Source: Psychrobacter aquimaris (GTDB lineage: Bacteria; Pseudomonadota; Gammaproteobacteria; Pseudomonadales; Moraxellaceae). Taken from it: a stretch of DNA of 64,000 nucleotides. Every line of letters begins with the position of its first letter. Position 1 is the stretch's first letter. This document shows, in pieces, positions 57,201-64,000 of the stretch. The notes under the pieces are model-generated. The model was not told where the DNA came from. It made no database searches and saw only the letters and a program-made list of their open reading frames with translations. The stretch lies in assembly GCF_016107525.1 (NCBI RefSeq), contig NZ_JABASR010000001.1, positions 1-64,000 of the forward strand. Reading direction: 5' to 3'. Position numbers and translations under genes: made by a program.

Positions 57201-57464
57201 TTAACCTGCCAATAGCTCGTCAAGTTTGCCTTGTTGGTTCATTTGATTGAGCTCATCAAAACCACCGACAAAGGTCTCACCGACGAAAATCTGTGGCACA
57301 GTACGATAGTTATTGGTTTTTTTCATTAATTCTTGGCGCTCTTCACGGCTCATATCGTGCATGCCAATTTCTTCATAGTCAACGCCTTTAGTTTTTAAGA
57401 GTTGTTTGGCGTTTGAGCAATATGGGCAGATAGGCGTCGTATAAACTTTAACAGCTACAGTCAT
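57201..57464 (-). CDS. grxC: Glutaredoxin 3
   Basis: The 87-residue dithiol glutaredoxin has active site CPYC (TTPICPYCSNAKQLL) and the glutathione-binding YRTVPQIFVGE and GGFDELNQM. It reduces disulfides with glutathione in the cytoplasm. AAGGATTTACCATG-type spacing gives its ribosome binding site. It lies between the rhodanese-like gene and secB. Confidence 0.96.
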   Translation of the reverse strand: MTVAVKVYTTPICPYCSNAKQLLKTKGVDYEEIGMHDMSREERQELMKKTNNYRTVPQIFVGETFVGGFDELNQMNQQGKLDELLAG

Positions 57465-57665
57465 GGTAAATCCTTATTTATAAGTTTAGAAGGTAACCGT
57501 TTTATTATAAAAAGTATTATAAATAACCATTCAATAAAAACTTTTATAATCCGTTACCAGCAAGTAATTGAAGATATATTCGGTGATGCTCGTTATTAAA
57601 GTGGGGATGAGCAGAGCAAATTCAAGATGCCTGAGTATAAAAGCTCTGACGGTAGCATAAATGCC

Positions 57666-57708
57666 ACAAACAAAAAAACACCTATCGATAAGGTGTTTTT
57701 TTGTTTGT
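57666..57708. terminator. Terminator between the rhodanese-like gene and grxC
   Basis: ACAAACAAAAAAACACC and GGTGTTTTTTTGTTTGT form a 17-bp stem with a 9-base loop. T-rich on both strands. It suggests yibN and grxC are partly uncoupled. The rest of the 315-bp gap 57465-57780 shows nothing else. Confidence 0.75.
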
Positions 57709-57780
57709 AAATATTCAACACGCCTCAATCATAAATCAATTGATACGGGCTGAATATCTTTTAAATAGCAGTATAGCTAA

Positions 57781-58236
57781 CTACTTATGCAGACTTGGTT
57801 TGGCTTTGCCTTTATTTTTAGGCTTTGCATCTTTTAAACCGACCAATGGCATGCCTGCTGCTTGCCAGCCGCCGATACCACCTTCTAAGCGATAGACACT
57901 GTCTTTGCCGATCATTTGAATCGCCGCGCCTGCTTGCACACCCATATCACAGATGATAATCACTGGCTGCTCAATTGCGCGGATTTCTTCTAAGCGGTCT
58001 TTGAGCTCGGTGAACGGTATGTTACGGCTGCCTTGGATGTAACCAGTCTCAAACTTCTTTTTGGCACGAATATCGATTAGCTGCGCGTTTTGCGAGTTAA
58101 CCATCATACCCAAGGTATTGGGCGATATTTTTCTGCCACTACGTTTGTTTTCAATCGTAAAAAATAGCACGGCAAGTACGGCTAATATACCAAATAAAAA
58201 CGGGTGGTTGCCCACAAATTCCAGCGCACGATCCAA
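57781..58236 (-). CDS. yibN: Membrane-anchored rhodanese-like protein (YibN-like)
   Basis: The 151-residue protein has one N-terminal helix (FLFGILAVLAVLFFTI) and a rhodanese domain (LIDIRAKKKFETGYIQGSRN, then GGIGGWQAAGMPLV). The active-site loop reads CDMGVQAG. The start is set at TTG 58236 because a perfect GGAGG lies six bases upstream; the longer frame to 58329 would place that site inside the gene. Gene order with grxC and secB matches E. coli. Function is sulfur or redox related but not established. Confidence 0.85.
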   Translation of the reverse strand: MDRALEFVGNHPFLFGILAVLAVLFFTIENKRSGRKISPNTLGMMVNSQNAQLIDIRAKKKFETGYIQGSRNIPFTELKDRLEEIRAIEQPVIIICDMGVQAGAAIQMIGKDSVYRLEGGIGGWQAAGMPLVGLKDAKPKNKGKAKPSLHK

Positions 58237-58409
58237 ACCATACCTCCAAAAAAATAAGTGTTCGGTTAAGCTGAGAAGACAGCCTAACGATACTGAACAA
58301 GGCGCTATTATACCGATTAGACCATCCATAGTAAACGGGCGATGGTCAACCGAGCGATTAACTATCTATAAGTCAGCGATTAATAAGGCGGACACTAATA
58401 ATGCAAATG

Positions 58410-59513
58410 TTAATAAGGTTTAGTATCTGCCTCTTCTCTTAGGGTAACGAGGTTTTCCACGCGGCGCTGCAATACCACGCCGTCAGCAACTGCTTGCCAT
58501 AGTGCACAGCCTTTACTATTGTGAGTATGACGACAATCGCGGAACTGACAGTTGCCAGATAACGGTGCAAGCTCCACAAAGCCTGAGATGATATCATCGG
58601 GTGTGAGGTGCCAAATGCCGTACTCACGGATACCTGGGGTATCGACGATACCGCCTTGGGTCAAGTCGGCTGGATTAAATGGCAATAAGCGGCTGGTGGT
58701 GGTGGTGTGTTGACCAAGTTTTGAGTTATCAGAGATGATATTGACGCTTTGTGCCGATTCAGGTAGTAGTGCATTGATTAAGCTGCTTTTACCAACGCCA
58801 GATTGTCCCGCAAAAATCACCAGTTTTTTATCGATATAACGTTTTAGCTCATCCAGCCCTTTTTGCTCATCACTGTTAGCGATGTTTTCAGGGCAATCGA
58901 CCGAGGTGAGAACGCTTTCATAACCAAGCGCTGCATATTGTGCGAGTAATTCACTGGTATCGATGCCGTTTTCTTCTGCTAATAAATCGGCTTTATTGAG
59001 CACCAGCAGCGGCTTTACGCCAGCATGATGACAAACGACCAAATAGCGATCAATCAAAGTTGGCGCAGCAGCAGGTAGCGGCGCAAAGACAATGGCTAAA
59101 ATATCGACATTGGCGGCGACAGGCTTGAGCTTATGATAACGATCAGGACGCGAGACGAGAGAGGTGCGCGGCTTCACCGATTCAATACGTCCAAAGCCAG
59201 TATTAGGATCAGCACTCCAGCGTACTTGGTCGCCCGCTGCCAGCATCGGTAAGTTGGTACGCACATGACATCGCCAAATATCGCCTAATGCCAGCTCTTG
59301 CCAAAACGGCTCAGGATCATCGGGGGCAATCTCCGGCTGCACAGGTATCACCGCAGGCAAGCTGGTCACTTGTACTTCTAGCTGCTTGCCATAATGCGCC
59401 ATGACCACGCCATCCATCAAACTGTCATCGATGCTGTCTTGACTTGCCAGCTGTTGTTTGTCGATGCGACGAATCTGTTGCTTAGTCAGTTTGCGTTGCC
59501 GAATTAATGCCAT
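58410..59513 (-). CDS. rsgA: Small-ribosomal-subunit biogenesis GTPase RsgA
   Basis: The 367-residue circularly permuted GTPase matures the 30S subunit. An OB-fold domain is followed by G4 (LLVLNKADLL), G1 (FAGQSGVGKSSLINAL), G2/G3 (TTTSRLLPF and VDTPGIREYG), and a zinc knuckle (CQFRDCRHTHNSKGCALW). ATG at 59513 (MALIRQRKLTKQQIRRI) is the family start; an upstream extension to 59570 is not conserved. It diverges from orn. Confidence 0.95.
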   Translation of the reverse strand: MALIRQRKLTKQQIRRIDKQQLASQDSIDDSLMDGVVMAHYGKQLEVQVTSLPAVIPVQPEIAPDDPEPFWQELALGDIWRCHVRTNLPMLAAGDQVRWSADPNTGFGRIESVKPRTSLVSRPDRYHKLKPVAANVDILAIVFAPLPAAAPTLIDRYLVVCHHAGVKPLLVLNKADLLAEENGIDTSELLAQYAALGYESVLTSVDCPENIANSDEQKGLDELKRYIDKKLVIFAGQSGVGKSSLINALLPESAQSVNIISDNSKLGQHTTTTSRLLPFNPADLTQGGIVDTPGIREYGIWHLTPDDIISGFVELAPLSGNCQFRDCRHTHNSKGCALWQAVADGVVLQRRVENLVTLREEADTKPY

Positions 59514-59743
59514 GGGTTTTGAACCTATTAAAAAAATATTGCTAAGTGTAGCGTGAAAGTTTGATAACATACAGCCTAAAGCGCCTGATGCAGACAGAGA
59601 TTTTGTAACGTTTTAAGGGTTATAAATCAGTAGATGCAAAGTTTTGCTACAGTTTGCTACTTAAGCATGAACATTGACAGGCCATTTATCTAATTAATAT
59701 TGCTCCAAAGTTGTACTAAACTTTATTGACCATAGGATGTTTT

Positions 59744-60331
59744 ATGAGTACCGGTGACCACCCCAACAAGATTAAAATCAGAAACCAAGGCAAAAAAGGG
59801 CTGGTATGGATTGACCTAGAAATGACCGGACTGGATACCTTGAATGATGAGATTATCGAGATTGCTACCGTTGTCACTGATGAAGATTTGAATGTCCTTG
59901 CCGAAGGGCCAGTGTTCGCTATAAAAGTATCGGATCAAACGTTAAATAAAATGGATGATTGGAATACCAAGCAGCATGGTCAGTCAGGATTGGTCGACCG
60001 TGTCCGCCGTAGTACCGTGACATTGGCAGAGGCCGAAGCTGAGACCATTAAGTTTCTCAATAAATGGGTCGATAGTGGTAAGTCGCCAATGTGTGGCAAT
60101 TCCATCTGCCAAGATCGCCGATTTATGGCGCGTCAAATGCCGGAATTAGAAAAATTCTTCCATTATCGCAATCTGGATGTCTCGTCAATTAAAGAGCTTT
60201 GCTTCCGCTGGCGTCCTGATATTTTAAGAAACTTTGAAAAAGGCGGCAGTCACTTAGCGTTAGATGACATTCGTGATTCTATTCGTGAGCTAAAGCATTA
60301 TCGCCAGCATTTCTTTAAATTAATACCGTAA
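59744..60331 (+). CDS. orn: Oligoribonuclease
   Basis: The 195-residue DEDDh exonuclease degrades very short RNAs and pGpG. The motifs are [10 protein letters not shown] (Asp and Glu), [16 protein letters not shown] and [17 protein letters not shown] with the His and Asp. ATG at 59744 has AGGATG upstream; a TTG at 59726 in the same frame is not used. It neighbours rsgA, as in many gammaproteobacteria. Confidence 0.97.
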   Translation: MSTGDHPNKIKIRNQGKKGLVWIDLEMTGLDTLNDEIIEIATVVTDEDLNVLAEGPVFAIKVSDQTLNKMDDWNTKQHGQSGLVDRVRRSTVTLAEAEAETIKFLNKWVDSGKSPMCGNSICQDRRFMARQMPELEKFFHYRNLDVSSIKELCFRWRPDILRNFEKGGSHLALDDIRDSIRELKHYRQHFFKLIP

Positions 60332-60397
60332 AGTAAGAGTTGAGCTAGCAATAGCTTGACACTTAAATTCGCATCAATCATGCAGTATCATTTATAT

Positions 60398-60436
60398 AAA
60401 AAAAGGTCTGTTGAATTATCAATAGACCTTTTTTAT
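60398..60436. terminator. Terminator between orn and lpxH
   Basis: AGGTCTGTTGA and TCAATAGACCT pair with one mismatch around ATTA, with long A and T runs. It serves the two convergent genes. Confidence 0.85.
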
Positions 60437-60465
60437 ATTTAAGAGGTATTCTTAGGTATTATGTA

Positions 60466-61320
60466 TTACGTCAGCGATTTAAACTCAACCAATCTAAATT
60501 CAGCATTATTATTACTAAAACTGTCATTTGAATGCTCGTCGCCTGTCACTGCGCCGACCACCGCACTGACTTTTGGCTGGCGGGTGTCTTTATCTAACAA
60601 TCGCCAGTCGCCGAGCACGTAGCGTTTTTTATCATGAGTCGCGTGATGAATAGCTGGACGATGGGTATGTCCGTGCAGTAAAGCATCGCTATCCGCTATG
60701 GCTTGCAGCACAGCATCATCATTGACATCCATGATGCGTGCTGCTTTATTGGCATTATTCTGCTGGCTTTTTTTCCGCATTTTATCAGCGATAGCCAAAC
60801 GTTTTTCTAAAGATTTATTGAGCAAATACCACTGAGTCAAACGATTACGCATTATTTTGCGAAAAAACTGATACTTTTTATCATCAGTACACAAGGCATC
60901 ACCGTGCTCTAGACGATAACTTTTCTGACCGACAGTCAATGTATACGGCTCATAAATAAGCTCGCCACCAAATAGATTGCAGAATGGCTGACCTAACAAA
61001 AAATCACGGTTGCCATGCATGACCAAAATCTCACAACCAGCTACTCGCAGTTGTTTTAATTTAAGGATAAGCGGAGTGAGCCAATGTATCTGTCGTTCCT
61101 CGTCAGATAAAGATAAATAAAAATCATCACCGAGCCAAACTTCAAACCAATCGCCTAAGATAAATAAGCGTTTTAGCGCAGGCAGAGCAAGGCAATCATC
61201 AAGCAGCGCCAAAAAAGCCTGCACTAAGGCAGGCTCTTCAGGCGATAAATGCAAATCGCTAATCAATACTTGCCGCACTTCATGAGGGCGGGTGGTAATT
61301 AGGTGGTCAAAACTTTGCAT
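60466..61320 (-). CDS. lpxH: UDP-2,3-diacylglucosamine diphosphatase
   Basis: The 284-residue metallophosphoesterase makes lipid X in lipid A synthesis. Metal motifs are LISDLHLSPEEP, ILGDWFEVWLGDD, VMHGNRDFLLG, LEHGDALCTDD and LLHGHTHRPAIH. It acts at the inner face of the inner membrane. It is about 40 residues longer than the E. coli enzyme, from an insertion and a polar C-terminal tail. It follows ppiB by 88 bp. Confidence 0.95.
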   Translation of the reverse strand: MQSFDHLITTRPHEVRQVLISDLHLSPEEPALVQAFLALLDDCLALPALKRLFILGDWFEVWLGDDFYLSLSDEERQIHWLTPLILKLKQLRVAGCEILVMHGNRDFLLGQPFCNLFGGELIYEPYTLTVGQKSYRLEHGDALCTDDKKYQFFRKIMRNRLTQWYLLNKSLEKRLAIADKMRKKSQQNNANKAARIMDVNDDAVLQAIADSDALLHGHTHRPAIHHATHDKKRYVLGDWRLLDKDTRQPKVSAVVGAVTGDEHSNDSFSNNNAEFRLVEFKSLT

Positions 61321-61408
61321 TTATCCTTATCCTCGTGACTTCAAAACAGTAACGACTCATAAGCTTTTGCGGACTCATCGCTACTGATTAATGGCTATTG
61401 AAGAATGA

Positions 61409-61924
61409 TTACTGAGTGATGATGGTTGCTGAATTGATAACCACTGGCTCTTTTGGCACATCAGCATGCATGCCGAAACGACCAGTCGGTACGCCGCGCA
61501 TTTTTTCGATGACGTCCATACCGCTTGTTACTTTACCAAATACCGTGTAGCCCCAACCTTGCATGTTTTTGCCAGAGTGGTTTAGGAAGTCGTTGTCTTT
61601 TACATTGATGAAGAACTGACTGGTTGCTGAATGCGGATCTTGGGTACGCGCCATTGCGATAGTACCTTTATCGTTTTTCAAACCATTGTCCGCTTCGTTT
61701 TCGATAGGCGCATTGGTTGGCTTTTCATTCATTTCAGCATCCATTCCGCCGCCTTGAATCATGAAACCATCAATGATGCGATGGAAGATCGTACCGTCAT
61801 ATTGACCAGATTTTACATAGTTTAAAAAGTTTTCAACGGTTTTCGGTGCTTTTTCTTCATTGAGTTCGATAACGATCGCACCCATATTGGTGTCTAGTTC
61901 TACTACTGGTGGCATGTCTACCAT
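61409..61924 (-). CDS. ppiB: Cyclophilin-type peptidyl-prolyl isomerase
   Basis: The 171-residue cytoplasmic cyclophilin shows the catalytic Arg in [14 protein letters not shown] and the [18 protein letters not shown] block, then [24 protein letters not shown] stands seven bases before ATG at 61924. It diverges from glnS across 272 bp. Confidence 0.95.
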   Translation of the reverse strand: MVDMPPVVELDTNMGAIVIELNEEKAPKTVENFLNYVKSGQYDGTIFHRIIDGFMIQGGGMDAEMNEKPTNAPIENEADNGLKNDKGTIAMARTQDPHSATSQFFINVKDNDFLNHSGKNMQGWGYTVFGKVTSGMDVIEKMRGVPTGRFGMHADVPKEPVVINSATIITQ

Positions 61925-62196
61925 GTGATATTCCTCTTTGATTGCAGCGCCTTAAATGACGCTGTCAAGTGGTGGTTAAAAGTTGGTGGTTAAAAAGTTA
62001 TGGCTAGTCTAACGGCTTTTTTATCCCGTGTCATGTATCAGGCTGTTAATGCGTTCGCAAAAGCTGATAGAATAACGCAACTTTACCTTTTTATTATCAT
62101 TTTTAATAACTTGTTTTTAATGATTTGGTTTGAATTTTCCATGCTGCGTGATGGCACGTAGCATGAACTGACAATTTGCGTTAGGAGCAATGCCCG

Positions 62197-63936
62197 ATGA
62201 GTGAGCACTCAAGCAACAATGCACAAAAAGATGAACAAAAAAACGATTTTATTCGCAATATCATTCGTGACGATGTCAAGGCGCAAAAATATCCACAAAT
62301 CGTGACGCGCTTTCCACCAGAGCCAAACGGCTACTTGCACTTGGGGCACGTAAAATCTATCTGCCTAAACTTTGGCGTGGCCGAAGAGTTTGGCGGTGTT
62401 TGTAACCTGCGCTTTGATGACACCAACCCAACCGCAGAAAAGCAAGACTTCATCGACAACATCGAGAACGATGTGAGATGGCTAGGGTTTGAGTGGGCAG
62501 GGGATGCGCATCATGCGTCAGGCTACTTTGACCAGTTGTATGCATGGGCTGTGCAGTTGATTGAGCAGGGCGATGCCTATGTCGATTTGCAATCGCCTGA
62601 GCAAATTAAAGAAAACCGTGGTTCATTTAATGAGGCAGGCACAGCGTCACCGCATCGTGATGCCAGTGTTGAAGAAAACTTGACTCTTTTTAACGACATG
62701 AAAGCGGGTAAGTTTGCAGAAGGTAAAGCTGTGTTGCGCGCCAAGATTGATATGGCAAGCCCAAACATGAACCTGCGTGACCCTGTCATCTACCGTGTCA
62801 TGCATCAAGCGCATCACCAAACGGGTGATAAGTGGTGCATTTATCCCATGTATGATTTTGCCCATCCGCTTTCTGATGCACTCGAAGGCATTACCCATTC
62901 ATTGTGTACGCTGGAGTTTGAAGATCATCGTCCATTTTATGATTGGGCAATTGAAAAAATTGGCTTTGATGTACCACCGCACCAGTATGAGTTTAGCCGC
63001 TTAAATGTCGATCATACCTTGACCAGCAAGCGTAAGCTTAAACAGTTGGTTGACGAGAATATCGTTAGTGGTTGGGATGATCCGCGTATGCCGACGATTG
63101 CTGGCATGCGTCGCCGTGGTTATACACCAGAGGGTTTACGTGACTTCTGTGAGCGTGTGGGTGTAACCAAAGTAGACAGCGTCGTTGATTTTCGCTTATT
63201 AGAATTTAGCATTCGTCAATCATTAGAGACGACAACGGCTCGTGGCATGGCGGTGCTTAAGCCGTTAAAAGTAACGATTACTAACTTTGCAGAAGCGGTT
63301 AGTAGTTGGGAGTCTCAAAAAGCCGATAGCGTCAATGCGCGTTTTGATGATACGACTCAGACGCTTTGGTTGACTCAGCCGAACCATCCTAATGTCGATA
63401 TGGGTGAGCGTGAGATTCCCTTTACCGAGACGCTATACATCGATCAAGGTGACTATGAGATTGAGCCTCCAGCAGGTTACAAGCGTCTATCTCCAGAAAA
63501 GCCTGAGATTCGTCTGCGTAATACTTATGTACTGGCAGTCACTGAGCATATCACTGATGAAAATGGTACTGTCGTTGAGCTAAAAGCGACAATCGATCCT
63601 GCTACTTTGGGCAACAACCCTGAAGGCCGCAAGGTTAAAGGTGTTATTCATTGGGTATCAGCCAGTCAAGGTGTGCCAGCGACAGTACGCATGTATGAGC
63701 AGCTATTTAGTGTCGAAGACCCGAGTAGCGTCGCTGACGTCCATCAAGCATTGAATCCTAACTCGTTGACTGAACTCAATGCCGTGGTTGAACCGTCATT
63801 GGTTAATGCGGACGCTGGCACACGTTTTCAGTTTGAGCGTGAAGGTTACTTTATTTCTGATAGCGAAGATCACAGCACTGATACACCGGTCTTCAACCAA
63901 ATTGTTAGTTTGCGTGACAGCTATAAGCCAGCTTAA
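62197..63936 (+). CDS. glnS: Glutaminyl-tRNA synthetase
   Basis: The 579-residue class I synthetase has the HIGH motif PNGYLHLGHVKSICLNFG and the KMSKS-type LTSKRKLKQLV. The catalytic domain, acceptor-binding insertion (KWCIYPMYDFAHPLSDAL) and two C-terminal beta-barrel anticodon domains are complete. TTAGGAG lies upstream of ATG at 62197. A possible promoter is TTAATG-16-TAGAAT at 62046-62073. No strong terminator was seen before the window ends. Confidence 0.97.
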   Translation: MSEHSSNNAQKDEQKNDFIRNIIRDDVKAQKYPQIVTRFPPEPNGYLHLGHVKSICLNFGVAEEFGGVCNLRFDDTNPTAEKQDFIDNIENDVRWLGFEWAGDAHHASGYFDQLYAWAVQLIEQGDAYVDLQSPEQIKENRGSFNEAGTASPHRDASVEENLTLFNDMKAGKFAEGKAVLRAKIDMASPNMNLRDPVIYRVMHQAHHQTGDKWCIYPMYDFAHPLSDALEGITHSLCTLEFEDHRPFYDWAIEKIGFDVPPHQYEFSRLNVDHTLTSKRKLKQLVDENIVSGWDDPRMPTIAGMRRRGYTPEGLRDFCERVGVTKVDSVVDFRLLEFSIRQSLETTTARGMAVLKPLKVTITNFAEAVSSWESQKADSVNARFDDTTQTLWLTQPNHPNVDMGEREIPFTETLYIDQGDYEIEPPAGYKRLSPEKPEIRLRNTYVLAVTEHITDENGTVVELKATIDPATLGNNPEGRKVKGVIHWVSASQGVPATVRMYEQLFSVEDPSSVADVHQALNPNSLTELNAVVEPSLVNADAGTRFQFEREGYFISDSEDHSTDTPVFNQIVSLRDSYKPA

Positions 63937-64000
63937 TTTATCACTATCAGCGCCACTAGCGCTTATTTGAAAAATTACTGAACAATAGTAGTTTGCAAGT

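Overview
The window is a bacterial chromosome segment, most likely from Psychrobacter or a close relative in the Moraxellaceae. The basis is the mdcLMACDEGBH-type malonate decarboxylase order beside a FadR-type GntR repressor (the arrangement known from Acinetobacter), the Mg-type HemB signature, an AdeIJK-like RND pump and the general gammaproteobacterial gene set. No database search was run, so genus is inference.

Region 1 (1-6.7 kb) is accessory or variable: the end of a ferric-reductase-like membrane protein, a VIT/CCC1 metal transporter, a decayed AraC-type regulator, then a LysR regulator divergent from a secreted alpha/beta hydrolase, an MFS exporter and a cyclophilin-fold lipoprotein. 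A small parvulin gene (ppiC type) follows, flanked by two inward-facing 3' ends of an IS3-type element.

Region 2 (6.7-27.6 kb) reads as one or two genomic islands at the 3' end of a tRNA-Val(GAC) gene (27554-27630, minus strand). The tRNA 3' end plus its terminator occurs three times: copy A at 6.7 kb, copy B at 21.0 kb and the real gene, C, at 27.5 kb. A truncated tyrosine recombinase lies next to the intact tRNA. Between A and B lie a complete malonate decarboxylase operon with its uptake system MadLM and repressor, a TauE/SafE permease, a second carboxylate module (amidohydrolase, MatC-type carrier, HutC-type GntR regulator) and an IS1595-family insertion sequence. Between B and C lie decayed SDR and MFS genes, an unrecognised pseudogene, a membrane-anchored BLUF photoreceptor, an acidic orphan protein and an MgtC/DUF4010 membrane protein.

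Region 3 (27.6-64 kb) is ordinary core chromosome: glutathionyl-hydroquinone reductase, hemB, an RND efflux operon (adaptor, pump, outer-membrane factor), ispB, rplU-rpmA, lolA, scpA/scpB/trpS, lpxL, rplM-rpsI, rsmD, mrdA, a DUF445 protein, ccmFGHI, adk, a yibN-grxC-secB cluster, rsgA, orn, lpxH, ppiB and glnS. Many genes end at clear intrinsic terminators.

How the genes work together: MadLM imports malonate. MdcA loads it onto the ACP MdcC, MdcD/E decarboxylate it to acetyl-ACP, MdcB and MdcG make and attach the phosphoribosyl-dephospho-CoA prosthetic group, and MdcH primes the ACP. A TTGTATACAA palindrome in front of the regulator gene is the probable operator. No clearly new defence or mobile system was found. 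The strongest leads are the tandem tRNA-Val attachment repeats that put malonate catabolism on an island, the BLUF protein with a C-terminal membrane anchor, the IS-bracketed ppiC, and a calcium-loop-like motif in the extended tail of the efflux outer-membrane protein.
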